The notes below the pieces were generated by a model. It was not told the DNA's origin. It made no database searches and worked only from the letters and a program-made list of their open reading frames with translations. A stretch of DNA of 64,000 bases, taken from assembly GCF_004011835.1 (NCBI RefSeq), contig NZ_RKLN01000004.1:380318-444317 (forward strand), in the 5' to 3' direction. Source of the DNA: Rhodococcus spongiicola. GTDB taxonomy: Bacteria > Actinomycetota > Actinomycetes > Mycobacteriales > Mycobacteriaceae. Numbering within the stretch: the stretch's first letter is position 1; every line of letters starts with the position of its first letter. Below, piece after piece: positions 9,844 through 18,504 of the stretch. The position numbers and the translations under genes were made by a program.

Positions 9844-11052
9844 ATGAGTAATCGCACGTTCGTCATCGGTGTGGGCATGACCAAGTTCGAGAAGATCGAG
9901 TCTCGGGACTGGGAGTACCCGGACATGGTGACCGAGGCGGTGGGCTCGGCGCTCGTCGACGCCGGGATCTCGTACGCCCGGGTGCAGCGCGCGGCGGTCG
10001 GCTACGTCTTCCAGCCGTCGGCGGCCGGCCAGCGCGCACTCTACGAGATCGGTCTGACCGGGATCCCCATCGTCAACGTCAACAACAACTGCGCCACCGG
10101 TTCGTCGGCGCTGATGATGGCTCGTGAGTGGGTGCAGGCCGGCATCGTCGATGTTGCGCTCGCGGTGGGATTCGAGAAGATGACCAAGACCGCGCTCGCC
10201 GGCACCGGTGAGTTGCCGAAGGTCACCACTCTCGACGACCACCTGAAGGTGATGACCGCGAAATACGAATGGGGCCGTGGCCCCATGACGGCGCAACTGT
10301 TCGGCAACGCAGCCCTCGAGCACATGGAGCGTTACGGCACCACCGCTTCGCAGATCGCATCCGTCGCGGTCAAGAACCACAGGCACTCGGTGAACAACCC
10401 CTACGCGCAGTTCCGTGACGAGTACACGCTGCAACAGGTGTTGGACGACAAGATGATCCACCCGCCGCTCACTCGATCGCAGTGCTCGCCCACCTCCGAC
10501 GGGGCGGGCGCCGCGATCGTCGTCAGCGAGCGGTTCGTGCGGGAGCACGGGCTCGAGGACCAGGCCGTCGAGATCGTCGCGCAGGCCCTCACCACCGACA
10601 CCGCGGAGGCGTTCGCAGAAAGGTCGATGATCGACGTGGTCGGCGCCCCGATGACACGTGCGGCCGCTGGCCAGGTGTTCGCCGAGTCCGGTCTGACGAT
10701 CGATGACGTCGATGTCATCGAACTGCACGACTGTTTCGCGATCAACGAGATCATCACCTACGAGGGTCTCGGACTGTGCGAGAAGGGCGAGGGCGGCAAG
10801 CTCGCCGAGTCGGGTGCCACCACCTACGGCGGCAAGGTCGTGGTGAACCCGTCGGGCGGCCTGATCTCGAAGGGACATCCGCTGGGGGCGACGGGCCTGG
10901 CGCAGTGCGCCGAGCTGACGTGGCAGTTGCGTGGTCAGGCCGACGCCCGCCAGGTCGACGGCGCCCGCGTGGGTCTGCAGCACAACCTCGGCCTCGGCGG
11001 CGCGTGTGTGGTCACGCTGTACCGGGCTGGAACACTATCCGAGGAGTCGTAG
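9844..11052 (+). CDS. Thiolase-like lipid-transfer protein (SCP-x thiolase family)
   Basis: A 402-residue thiolase-fold protein of the SCP-x/Ltp group, which acts on acyl-CoA or steroid side-chain CoA thioesters. The nucleophile is Cys83 in NNNCATGSSAL. The other active-site motifs are HDCFAINEI (the group's HDCF variant) and GHPLGATG near the C-terminus, with NLGLGGACVVTL at the end. I start at ATG 9844; an in-frame GTG at 9829 is an alternative. It stands alone between the DUF72 gene and a strong terminator. Mycobacterial Ltp proteins of this type can have thiolase or aldolase roles in cholesterol side-chain breakdown. No DUF35 (MaoC-like/OB) partner is adjacent, which weakens an aldolase call. 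Confidence 0.85.
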   Translation: MSNRTFVIGVGMTKFEKIESRDWEYPDMVTEAVGSALVDAGISYARVQRAAVGYVFQPSAAGQRALYEIGLTGIPIVNVNNNCATGSSALMMAREWVQAGIVDVALAVGFEKMTKTALAGTGELPKVTTLDDHLKVMTAKYEWGRGPMTAQLFGNAALEHMERYGTTASQIASVAVKNHRHSVNNPYAQFRDEYTLQQVLDDKMIHPPLTRSQCSPTSDGAGAAIVVSERFVREHGLEDQAVEIVAQALTTDTAEAFAERSMIDVVGAPMTRAAAGQVFAESGLTIDDVDVIELHDCFAINEIITYEGLGLCEKGEGGKLAESGATTYGGKVVVNPSGGLISKGHPLGATGLAQCAELTWQLRGQADARQVDGARVGLQHNLGLGGACVVTLYRAGTLSEES

Positions 11053-11089
11053 CGGCCAGCGGACAGGAGGCTCGTAGGGGCCGAAACAG

Positions 11090-11123
11090 CCGACCACCCC
11101 GGTGCACACACCGGGGTGGTCGG
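11090..11123 (+). terminator. Strong hairpin after the thiolase gene
   Basis: A perfect 15-bp stem, 11090-11104 with 11109-11123, closes on a 4-base loop (CCGACCACCCCGGTG / CACCGGGGTGGTCGG). It begins 38 bases after the thiolase stop. There is no T-run, as is usual in actinobacteria. Confidence 0.75.
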
Positions 11124-11261
11124 CCGACCCCGATCGGCTGTCCGAAAGAGCCACCCATCCACCGGGGCCGCAGGTGACAGCTGATCCGACTGCCTTGTAA
11201 ATCACAAACGTGGTATTTGATTACGTCAGTCACACCCACGGAACCTGGCCGTCGACGCTGC

Positions 11262-11267
11262 TACAGT
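11262..11267 (+). promoter_or_regulatory. Candidate -10 box (TACAGT) for a leaderless copper-operon transcript
   Basis: TACAGT ends 7 bases before the GTG start at 11275, which would place the transcript start at or next to the start codon. No Shine-Dalgarno sequence precedes that codon. No convincing -35 was found, so this is tentative. Confidence 0.3.
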
Positions 11268-11274
11268 CGCGGAA

Positions 11275-11700
11275 GTGGCAATCGCGATACGCCCCCCGGG
11301 TATTCGGATGGTCGTCGCTGTCGCCGCCACTCTCTATCTGCTAGCTCACACGATCGCGCAGTGCGGCGTCTCCTTCGGCGACGATTACGCCGGTGAGAAC
11401 GTTCACATCGCCTCGTTCTCGTCCTCGTCCACGCTGCTCGCCCATGAAGGAGCACCTGGGCACGCGCACATCGACGAAGGCTCCGCTCCTCTCTCGCACG
11501 AGGCCCACACGGTCGTGGCCATGCCTCGCTCGGACAATCAGCTGCGGACGCTGGCCCTCGCCGCTGTCGGCGCGATCGCGCTCGCTGCCGCCGTGGTGTT
11601 TGTGCTGAATGCCTGGACACCCCTGACGCCGCGGAGCCCGCCGTCACCCGCCCGGCCCGGCCGGACCGTCTTGAACGAACTCTGTATCAACAGGTGCTGA
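11275..11700 (+). CDS. LpqS-like small membrane-anchored protein (putative copper-responsive)
   Basis: A 141-residue protein with an N-terminal hydrophobic segment (about 11-27), a His/Asp/Glu-containing middle (HIASF, HEGAPGHAHIDEG, HEAHTVVAMP), a second membrane segment (about 92-112) and a Pro/Ser/Arg-rich tail ending LNELCINRC. Cys30 follows the first segment, but no clean lipobox is seen. Identity rests mainly on context: in M. tuberculosis, lpqS-cysK2-Rv0849(MFS) lie in the same order and belong to the RicR copper regulon. The His-rich external loop and terminal Cys pair would suit metal binding. The start is uncertain; GTG 11275 is used and ATG 11308 is possible. Confidence 0.6.
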   Translation: MAIAIRPPGIRMVVAVAATLYLLAHTIAQCGVSFGDDYAGENVHIASFSSSSTLLAHEGAPGHAHIDEGSAPLSHEAHTVVAMPRSDNQLRTLALAAVGAIALAAAVVFVLNAWTPLTPRSPPSPARPGRTVLNELCINRC

Positions 11701-11805
11701 TCGGCAGCCCGGAGGCCCGGGGAGAACTTCTCCGTAGGGCCTACGTGTACTGCCCATTTCACCCATGCACTGCAACTGATGCAGTCGGATACAGAGATAA
11801 TCCCC

Positions 11806-12918
11806 ATGAGCAATTCCCTTTCCACCACCCTGGTTCCGCCCTCGTCTGCCCACCTGCTGACAACCGCGAACCGCTGTCCCCAACCGAGCACCATGGTCGG
11901 CAACACCCCGGTCCTGTGGATCGACCAACCCTTCGCCGACGCCGGTCGCGGCTTCTGGGCGAAACTCGAAGGCGCCAACCCCGGCGGAATGAAGGATCGC
12001 CCCGCCCTGCACATGGTCGAACAGGCCAAGGCCCGCGGAGACCTCGCCCCCGGCGCCATGATCATCGAATCCACCAGCGGGACGCTGGGTCTGGGCCTGG
12101 CGCTGGCCGGGGTCGTCCACCATCACCCGGTCACCCTCGTCACCGACCCGGGACTCGAACCGATCCTGCACCGGATGCTGTCCGCCTACGGCGCCAACGT
12201 GGAGCTGGTCACCGACCCGCACCCCACCGGCGGCTGGCAACAGGCCCGACGCGACAGGGTCACCGAACTTCTGGACGCCCATCCGGGATCGTGGTGCCCG
12301 GATCAATACACCAACCCCGACAACGTCGACGCCTACCACTCGCTTGCCCTTGAACTCATCGCCCAACTCGGCCGGGTCGACGTGCTGGTCTGCTCAGTGG
12401 GCACCGGAGGGCACTCCGCGGGCGTGGCTCGAAAGCTGCGGCAGTTCTGCCCGGATCTGAAACTGGTCGGGGTGGACACCGTCGGGTCGACCATCTTCGG
12501 GCAACCCGCCCGCAACCGTCTCATGCGCGGGTTGGGCTCGAGCATCTACCCCGACAACATCGATTACGCCGCCTTCGACGAGGTGCATTGGGTGGCCCCC
12601 CACGAGGCGGTCTGGTCCTGCCGCACCCTGGCGTCCACCCACTACGCCAGTGGGGGCTGGAGTGTGGGGGCGGTGGCCCTCACTGCCGGGTGGATCGCCC
12701 GTACCAGCGCACCGGAGACCCGGGTCGCGGCCATCTTCCCGGACGGCCCCCAGCGCTACTTCGACACCGTCTACAACGACGACTACTGCGCCGAGCACGG
12801 CCTGCTCGGGGAAGCCCCGCCCACCGAGCCGGCCACCATCGACCACCCGGCCGACCGGGTCGTCCAGTCCTGGACTCGGTGTGCCACCGTCATCAACCCC
12901 ACCGAGGCCGCTGCATGA
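11806..12918 (+). CDS. cysK2: Cysteine synthase family PLP enzyme, CysK2-type
   Basis: A fold-type II PLP enzyme of 370 residues, close in length to mycobacterial CysK2. M. tuberculosis CysK2 is known to make S-sulfocysteine from O-phosphoserine and thiosulfate. Visible marks: the Schiff-base lysine K63 in [13 protein letters not shown], the substrate loop [12 protein letters not shown], and the PLP-phosphate loop [14 protein letters not shown] 11806 is chosen because MSNSLSTT begins a family-length protein; ATG 11779 in frame is possible. The stop overlaps the ATG of the MFS gene by the ATGA arrangement, so the two are translationally coupled. The operon matches mycobacterial lpqS-cysK2-Rv0849. 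Confidence 0.85.
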   Translation: MSNSLSTTLVPPSSAHLLTTANRCPQPSTMVGNTPVLWIDQPFADAGRGFWAKLEGANPGGMKDRPALHMVEQAKARGDLAPGAMIIESTSGTLGLGLALAGVVHHHPVTLVTDPGLEPILHRMLSAYGANVELVTDPHPTGGWQQARRDRVTELLDAHPGSWCPDQYTNPDNVDAYHSLALELIAQLGRVDVLVCSVGTGGHSAGVARKLRQFCPDLKLVGVDTVGSTIFGQPARNRLMRGLGSSIYPDNIDYAAFDEVHWVAPHEAVWSCRTLASTHYASGGWSVGAVALTAGWIARTSAPETRVAAIFPDGPQRYFDTVYNDDYCAEHGLLGEAPPTEPATIDHPADRVVQSWTRCATVINPTEAAA

Positions 12919-14201
12919 CCAACCTCGTCGCTCAGTTCCGGAGCTTCGACCGGCCCGCCCAAGTACTGATGGTGAACCAGTTCTCCATCAACGTCGGTTT
13001 CTACATGCTGATGCCCTATCTGGCCGGATACCTGGCGGGCCCACTCGGGCTCGCGGCGTGGGCGGTCGGGTTGGTGCTCGGAGTGCGCAACTTCTCCCAG
13101 CAGGGCATGTTCCTGGTGGGCGGCACCCTGGCCGACCGGCTCGGGTACAAGCCGCTCATCGTCGCCGGCTGCGTGCTGCGGGTAGGCGGGTTCGTGCTTC
13201 TCGCCGCGGTCGAGTCGTTGCCCGCGATCCTGATCGCGTCGGCGGCCACCGGGTTCGCCGGCGCCCTGTTCAACCCTGCGGTGCGCGCCTACCTCGCCGC
13301 TGACGCCGGTCCGCGCAGGGTGGAAGCGTTCGCTGTTTTCAACGTCTTCTACCAGGCCGGGATTCTGCTCGGACCGCTGATCGGCCTCGCGCTGACCGTC
13401 CTCGATTTCCGGATCACCGCGCTGGCGGCGGCCGCGGTCTTCGGTGTTTTGACCGTCGTGCAAATCTTGGCGCTGCCGGCCCACCGGGCTGAACCGGTCA
13501 CCGAGAAGTCCTCGGTGCTCGACGACTGGCGGGTGGTGGCGAAGAACCGGTCCTTCGTGCTGTTTGCCGTTGCGATGATCGGGTCCTACGTGCTGACCTT
13601 CCAGGTCTATCTTGCGTTGCCGCTGCAGGCGGCGGTGGTGGTCGGCGACGGTCGGTCGGACACGGCACTGGTGACATCGCTGTTCGTGGTCTCCGGCATC
13701 GTGGCGATCGTCGGCCAGTTACGCATCACCTCCTGGTTCTCCCGCCGCTGGGGGTCGGGCCGGTCCCTGGTGATCGGCATGATGATCATGGCGGCGGCGT
13801 TCGTGCCGCTGATCCTGGTTCCCGGGCCGGGCGGCGGCCCGGTCGCCGCGGGCGCCCTGATCCTGACCGCCGCCTTGCTTGCCGTCGGCACGGCCGCGGT
13901 GTTCCCGTTCGAGATGGACACCGTCGTCGCGCTGTCCGGGGGCAGGCTGGTCGCCACCCACTACGGGTTCTACAACACCATCGTCGGAATCGGGATCCTG
14001 CTCGGCAACCTCGGCACAGGTGCGGTCTTCGGGTTCCTCAGTGGTGCGCAGCTGGGGTCTTTGATCTGGGTGGCCCTCGCTGGTGTCGGCGGCGCCTGCG
14101 TGACCGTGCTGTTCTTCCTGGAGCGGTCCGGAGGGCTGCGCCCGCCCCCGGACCGGGCTCTCGACAATCAGGACGCCGACGAGGTCAAAGCCGTCGGCTA
14201 G
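12915..14201 (+). CDS. MFS transporter (Rv0849-like) of the cysK2 operon
   Basis: A 428-residue major-facilitator protein with about 12 membrane helices and the loop 2-3 motif [14 protein letters not shown]. The N-terminus ([31 protein letters not shown]) is typical of this drug/metabolite exporter branch. Its ATG overlaps the cysK2 stop (ATGA). In mycobacteria the equivalent transporter is co-regulated by copper through RicR; it may export a small thiol or peptide product, but the substrate is unknown. The operon ends in a hairpin at 14311-14360. Confidence 0.87.
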   Translation: MTNLVAQFRSFDRPAQVLMVNQFSINVGFYMLMPYLAGYLAGPLGLAAWAVGLVLGVRNFSQQGMFLVGGTLADRLGYKPLIVAGCVLRVGGFVLLAAVESLPAILIASAATGFAGALFNPAVRAYLAADAGPRRVEAFAVFNVFYQAGILLGPLIGLALTVLDFRITALAAAAVFGVLTVVQILALPAHRAEPVTEKSSVLDDWRVVAKNRSFVLFAVAMIGSYVLTFQVYLALPLQAAVVVGDGRSDTALVTSLFVVSGIVAIVGQLRITSWFSRRWGSGRSLVIGMMIMAAAFVPLILVPGPGGGPVAAGALILTAALLAVGTAAVFPFEMDTVVALSGGRLVATHYGFYNTIVGIGILLGNLGTGAVFGFLSGAQLGSLIWVALAGVGGACVTVLFFLERSGGLRPPPDRALDNQDADEVKAVG

Positions 14202-14310
14202 CAACCCGGTGGCGCAACGCCCTCGGTAGAAGTCGACCGACTGGACGTCGAGTCGGCTGTACGTCGATTCGGAGTCGATGCGGACAGGAGGGGCACTCGC
14301 TGCGATTGAA

Positions 14311-14360
14311 CTGCTCCCCGGAGTTGGACTGTGAATTCAGGACCGGCTTCCGGGGAGCAG
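14311..14360. terminator. Inverted repeat between the MFS gene and the secreted-protein gene
   Basis: CTGCTCCCCGG (14311-14321) pairs exactly with CCGGGGAGCAG (14350-14360) around a 28-base loop. It lies between two convergent genes and could stop both. Confidence 0.55.
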
Positions 14361-14379
14361 CGTCGTGTATGCGGGGCGA

Positions 14380-14736
14380 TCAGCTTTCCGGGCCGTCGAC
14401 CACGCTGCCGTAGTTGCTGCCCGCACTGCCGCCCCCGGAGCTGCCTGGTGCGATGATCACGCTGCCTACGCTGCCCACACCGCCGGCGCTGCCCAGGCTT
14501 CCCGTGGCGCCGGGGTCCATGACGGGGAAGTCGAACAGTTCGACGAGCGAAGCCAGGATGTCAGGAAGGGGGAAGGGCGCGTCCAGGACCGGGAGGCTGG
14601 GCGCCGAGGACGACGACGCTGTGGCTGTGGCCGGAGCTACCGCCATCATTGCTGCCGCTCCTGCGGCCACAGCGGCCGCCGCGACCGCCGGCCGCATCCG
14701 GGATCGGCGGGTCATCGAGTTGTTCTCCACTGCCAT
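14380..14736 (-). CDS. Small secreted Gly/Ser-rich protein
   Basis: A 118-residue hypothetical protein. Residues 9-40 form a signal peptide: a basic start (MTRRSRMRP), a long Ala-rich hydrophobic core, then APATATAS. The mature part has one hydrophobic patch (LPVLDAPFPLPDILASLVELFDFPV in two segments) and a low-complexity Gly/Ser/Val tail. GGGGAG precedes the ATG. No family recognised. Small alanine-leader exported proteins of this kind are common in rhodococci and mycobacteria. Confidence 0.75.
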   Translation of the reverse strand: MAVENNSMTRRSRMRPAVAAAAVAAGAAAMMAVAPATATASSSSAPSLPVLDAPFPLPDILASLVELFDFPVMDPGATGSLGSAGGVGSVGSVIIAPGSSGGGSAGSNYGSVVDGPES

Positions 14737-14930
14737 CGTTCGAGCTCCCCTCTATGGACCTGGTAAGTAAGGAATACAGACTTGGGAAGTATGAAATACG
14801 ACAACGGTGATCTCGGTGGGCAAAACGGGTCATATTCACCTCCGGGTTAGCCCGGAAGGTGCCCGTCGAAGTCAGTGGCCGCGGCCTCACGGCGTTGCGG
14901 CGCCGGAGACCTTCCGTAGGGTTGACGGGG

Positions 14931-15848
14931 ATGACGTACGAACCGACTGCAATGGAACTGACCGACACCACACGAATGTGGTTGATCGAGCGCCCCATCG
15001 AAATCGCGGTCTACGTCGTGGTTGCCTTGGTGCTGCGTTTCGTGCTCCACCGTCTCATCGATCGAGCCACGCGGGATGTACCCGACCGAGAGCCACGGCT
15101 GCTCCGCCCGTTCAAGGAACGGACCCCTGCCGGCGCCCGAGACTCGATCATCGGGCAGCGGCGGGCCCAGCGAGCTCGGACCATCGGGTCGGTACTCAAG
15201 TCGGGCATCTCGATAGTCACGCTCGCCTGGTGCGTACTGCAGATTCTCACGGTCTTCGACGTCAATGTCGCGCCGCTCGTCGCGTCCGCTGGTGTCGTGG
15301 GGGTGGCTCTCGGTTTCGGCGCGCAGAATCTGGTGCGAGACTTCCTGACCGGCATGTTCATGCTGCTCGAGGACCAGTACGGAGTGGGCGACATCGTCGA
15401 CGTCGGTGATGCGGTCGGCACTGTCGAAACCGTCGGCCTGCGTGTCACGACGATCCGCGATCTGAGCGGAACCTTGTGGTACTGCCGCAACGGCGAGATC
15501 GCGAGGGTCGGCAACATGAGCCAGGGTCATGCCGTCGCGGTGATCGACGTACCGATCGCTCACAGCGCCTCCGTTCCGAATGCAACCGAAATCGCGCTCA
15601 CCGCTGCACTCGCCGCAGCCGAGGACGACACGATCGCAGACTCGGTGCTCGACCAGCCGGAGATGCTGGGCGTCAACGATGTGACGGCGGAAGCGGTGAT
15701 GCTCAGGCTCACCGCGCGGGTCAAGCCTGGCCGGCAGTGGGCCGTTCAACGGCACATCACCCAAGCGGTGCTCACCGCGTTCGACGAGCAGGACATCGAA
15801 GCTCCGTTCGCGTTGCTGTCCTCGGCGCGAGCGAGCGCGCGGGACTGA
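14931..15848 (+). CDS. MscS-family mechanosensitive ion channel
   Basis: A 305-residue small-conductance mechanosensitive channel, inner membrane. Hydrophobic segments lie at about 24-40 and 89-108, followed by the pore helix TM3 (VAPLVASAGVVGVALGFGAQNLVRDFLTG), which carries the MscS signature GxxGxAxGFGxQxLxxxF. The beta domain follows (YGVGDIVDVGDAVGTVETVGLRVTTIRD), then the alpha/beta C-terminal domain. I start at ATG 14931 after ACGGGG; the open frame extends upstream to 14859. It releases osmolytes on hypo-osmotic shock. It stands alone, divergent from the small secreted gene. Confidence 0.9.
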   Translation: MTYEPTAMELTDTTRMWLIERPIEIAVYVVVALVLRFVLHRLIDRATRDVPDREPRLLRPFKERTPAGARDSIIGQRRAQRARTIGSVLKSGISIVTLAWCVLQILTVFDVNVAPLVASAGVVGVALGFGAQNLVRDFLTGMFMLLEDQYGVGDIVDVGDAVGTVETVGLRVTTIRDLSGTLWYCRNGEIARVGNMSQGHAVAVIDVPIAHSASVPNATEIALTAALAAAEDDTIADSVLDQPEMLGVNDVTAEAVMLRLTARVKPGRQWAVQRHITQAVLTAFDEQDIEAPFALLSSARASARD

Positions 15849-15990
15849 CCGGAACTGGCTGCTATGGCCAGCCCAGGAGTTGGCGCCTCGAATTTCCCCA
15901 AAGCGCTTCGTCAAGCAAATGCTTGGCCAGAGAATGGAGTTCAGTTTCATCGCATTTTCCTAGTTCACGAGACTTTGAGGGCGAACACAC

Positions 15991-16752
15991 ATGGGCAAGC
16001 TCGACGGCAAAATCGCGCTGATCACGGGCGCTGGACAGGGTATCGGTCGGGGTATCGCGCACGCGCTGGCCAAGGAGGGCGTCGCAATAGCTGTGGTCGG
16101 CCGCACCGAGGCCAAGCTCGTCAAGACAGTCGAACAGATCGAGTCCTACGGCGGCAGGGCAACAGCGATCCGGTGCGACGTGAGCGACGCCGATGACATC
16201 ACGGCCGCGGTCGAACGCACCCTCGAGCACTTCGGCGGTATCGACATTCTCGTCAATAACGCCAACGACGTTGGCCCCGGCCCCTTGCTGTCGGTCAAGG
16301 ACGAGGACTTCGAGCGCGGGTTCGCGACCGGCCCCCTCGCGACGCTGCGCCTGATGCGCGCGTGTCACCCGACCATGAAGGAGCGCGGCGGCGGATCGAT
16401 CATCAACCTGGTGACCTCGGCCTCGGTGCGCTGGGACGCGAGCAACTACGGAGCCTATGCCGCGACCAAGGAGGCTATGCGGGCGTTGACGCGAGCTGCC
16501 GCCTGCGAATGGGGTGTCGACGGGATCCGCGTCAATGCCATCGCCCCACATGCCCTGTCGCCGGCCCTCGAATGGTGGATCAACAAGTACCCCGCCGAAG
16601 CAGAGGAGTTCCGGGCCGGCATTCCGCTGCGTCGAATCGGTGACGCGGAGTCCGACATCGGGCGGGCCGTCGTCTTCCTGGTCGGTGACGACGCCGGGTA
16701 CCTCACAGGCGCGACGGTTCCGCTTGACGGAGGCCAGTCCCGCTGGGGGTGA
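15991..16752 (+). CDS. Short-chain dehydrogenase/reductase (SDR)
   Basis: A 253-residue classical SDR using NAD(P)H. It has the Rossmann glycine motif TGAGQGIG (residues 12-19), the NNAN turn (a variant of NNAG), the catalytic Ser in VTSASVRW, and YAATK as the YxxxK pair. The C-terminal DDAGYLTGATVPLDGGQSRWG is normal for 3-oxoacyl-ACP-reductase-like members. Full length. It is a single gene with its own 142-base upstream region. The substrate cannot be deduced. Confidence 0.9.
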   Translation: MGKLDGKIALITGAGQGIGRGIAHALAKEGVAIAVVGRTEAKLVKTVEQIESYGGRATAIRCDVSDADDITAAVERTLEHFGGIDILVNNANDVGPGPLLSVKDEDFERGFATGPLATLRLMRACHPTMKERGGGSIINLVTSASVRWDASNYGAYAATKEAMRALTRAAACEWGVDGIRVNAIAPHALSPALEWWINKYPAEAEEFRAGIPLRRIGDAESDIGRAVVFLVGDDAGYLTGATVPLDGGQSRWG

Positions 16753-16799
16753 CGGCCGCAACGGCTGTCGGAGGGCTGTGGAAGAGTGTCCGATGCTTG

Positions 16800-16837
16800 A
16801 ACTTTCGGTAGGCATCAGAACTTTCGGTAGGTATCAG
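16800..16837. repeat. 19-bp tandem repeat before the DUF6319-like gene
   Basis: AACTTTCGGTAGGCATCAG (16800-16818) is followed directly by AACTTTCGGTAGGTATCAG (16819-16837), one difference. The second copy runs into the AGGAGG ribosome-binding site at 16837-16842. It may be a 5'-UTR element or an operator. Confidence 0.7.
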
Positions 16838-16849
16838 GAGGACACCATC

Positions 16850-17608
16850 ATGCCGTCCCGCAGCCGTTCCGGGACGCCGGAACATCTAACCGCGGAGAAC
16901 CTGGAAACGCTGGCCGCGGCCCTGGCTGAGGGCAAGCGCGCCACCGTCTATCTGCGTGAGGCCACCCCGAGCCTCGGCATCGAGGCCGGATGCTCGGCCA
17001 AGGTCGTTTCGGTCGAAGGGAAGACGGTCGTTATCCGCCCCAAAGGAGTCAATGACGAACTGCCCTTCGAGGCCGAGGAATTGCGCATGACCCGCATGCC
17101 TCCCGAGCCGGCCGCACCAGCGAGGTCCACTCCGCGCCCGGCGGTGCAGCGCAAGCCCGCGTTGGCTCCGGACGCCGTGGCGCCGACGCCCACCTCAGCT
17201 TCGAAGCCTCCCTCGGTTCCGAAGGCTCCTTCAGCTCCGAAGTCTTCGCCTCCGAAGTCTTCGCCCGAGCCGGTCGCAAAAACACCAGCTGCGGTCTCGA
17301 CACCGACGCCGACCCCGCGGCGCGGTAAGAAGGCGCAGGGCGGAGTGAGCGTGACGATCCATGCGGGACCTGACAACGAGTGGACGGTCACCGTCGTAAA
17401 CGGCGCGAAGCGGCCGAGTAAGGCGGTTCCCGTTACCGCGGAGGCGGTCGACCGGGCCGTGCGCGAACTCGGGGAGCCGACTGCCGTTGAGGCGGTCCAA
17501 TCGGTCATCTCGGAGGCTCGGGAGGCCACGGTGCAGCGAATTGCCGCGTTGTCGAAGGAACTCGACGACGCGCGTCGGGCGCTCGAAGCGCTCGGAGCGA
17601 CGTCCTAG
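16850..17608 (+). CDS. DUF6319-like protein with Pro/Lys-rich linker
   Basis: A 252-residue protein of unknown function. Residues 9-80 form a conserved-looking domain (LTAENLETLAAALAEGKRATVYLREATPSLG in parts, then AKVVSVEGKTVVIRPKGVNDELPFEAEELRMTR) resembling DUF6319 proteins of rhodococci (from memory). Residues 81-160 are a low-complexity Pro/Ser/Lys/Ala linker with repeated PKSSP-like units. The C-terminal 90 residues hold a small beta segment (VSVTIHAGPDNEWTVTVVNGAK) and a charged helical end. AGGAGG lies 7 bases before the ATG, an unusually strong site. A nucleic-acid-associated role is possible from the basic linker but is only a guess. Confidence 0.7.
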   Translation: MPSRSRSGTPEHLTAENLETLAAALAEGKRATVYLREATPSLGIEAGCSAKVVSVEGKTVVIRPKGVNDELPFEAEELRMTRMPPEPAAPARSTPRPAVQRKPALAPDAVAPTPTSASKPPSVPKAPSAPKSSPPKSSPEPVAKTPAAVSTPTPTPRRGKKAQGGVSVTIHAGPDNEWTVTVVNGAKRPSKAVPVTAEAVDRAVRELGEPTAVEAVQSVISEAREATVQRIAALSKELDDARRALEALGATS

Positions 17609-17794
17609 TACGCGATTCGGTGACGATCGGATCAAGGGCGCCCAGCGACTGACCGTCCGGTGGGAAAGTTGCGGATAGAGTGTCCCGCCTACTCGGCGCC
17701 ACCGGCGTCGAGGGCGTGCAGGCAAAGGTGAAAGCAGGCATGTGGCGGTGATCGACCGAACGGCACATCCGCATCGCCAACCGGGAGGGGCGAC

Positions 17795-18448
17795 ATGCTC
17801 AAGCGACTTTCCTTGATCTTCGCAAGTTTGGCGTTGATCGCCGCCACCATCGGGATAGGCACCGCGAGCGCTGCACCGCCGACGCCCATGGGCGGTGGAT
17901 CCGGGATCGTGATCGACAACACGTACGAGTGCACGCTCACCACGATCGGGCATGACAACGCCGGACGGCTCGTCGGCATCACGGCCGGGCACTGCGGCGA
18001 GGTCGGCTGGCCGGTGGTTTCCGAGTCCGATCCTGGTGCCGGTGTCGTGGGCAGGTTCGTCGTGTCCAATCCCGAGTACGACTACGCGGTCATCGAGTTC
18101 GACCCCGCGAAGGTCACGCCGGTCGACACCATCGGACGGGTCACCATCGATCGCATCGGTACGCCCGCCCAGTTCCCGACGGTCGCTTGCAAGCAGGGCC
18201 GCACCACCGGTCACACGTGCGGTGTCGTCTACGGCGATCTGCTGCAAACCCAGGAGACGTGGACTCAGATGTGCGTCGTCGAGGGCGACTCGGGATCACC
18301 GGTCGTCGTCGGCACCACACTGGTTGCGATGGTGAACGCCTACCTGGCCGTCGCCTGCTTCGGGCCCGAGCTGGGCACGAACATGACCCCGATTCTCAAC
18401 CAACTCAATGCGGCTGACGGGGTGGGAGCCGGCTTCACGCCGATCTGA
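17795..18448 (+). CDS. Secreted S1-family serine protease
   Basis: A 217-residue chymotrypsin-fold protease with a signal peptide (residues 1-26, cut after TASA). The catalytic triad is in place: His66 (TAGHCG), Asp96 (EYDYAVIEF) and Ser166 (GDSGSPV). Cys pairs at 46/67, 132/142 and 160/189 suit the disulfides of small secreted actinobacterial proteases. There is no long pro-region, unlike Streptomyces alpha-lytic types. It is transcribed alone and ends in a strong hairpin shared with ilvD. Confidence 0.9.
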   Translation: MLKRLSLIFASLALIAATIGIGTASAAPPTPMGGGSGIVIDNTYECTLTTIGHDNAGRLVGITAGHCGEVGWPVVSESDPGAGVVGRFVVSNPEYDYAVIEFDPAKVTPVDTIGRVTIDRIGTPAQFPTVACKQGRTTGHTCGVVYGDLLQTQETWTQMCVVEGDSGSPVVVGTTLVAMVNAYLAVACFGPELGTNMTPILNQLNAADGVGAGFTPI

Positions 18449-18462
18449 CCTGATCGATCCTC

Positions 18463-18504
18463 CGACGGTGCCGTGTGCGGGTTCAGCCGCACACGGCACC
18501 GTCG
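18463..18504. terminator. 18-bp perfect hairpin overlapping the 3' end of ilvD
   Basis: Bases 18463-18480 pair exactly with 18487-18504 around the 6-base loop GTTCAG. The loop contains the ilvD stop codon and the right arm encodes the last codons of ilvD. It serves the convergent protease and ilvD transcripts. Confidence 0.8.

Noticed and set aside
11050-11274. RicR operator upstream of the lpqS-like gene
   Set aside because: No TACCC/GGGTA palindrome was found; an imperfect AT-rich repeat near 11195-11222 does not fit the motif.
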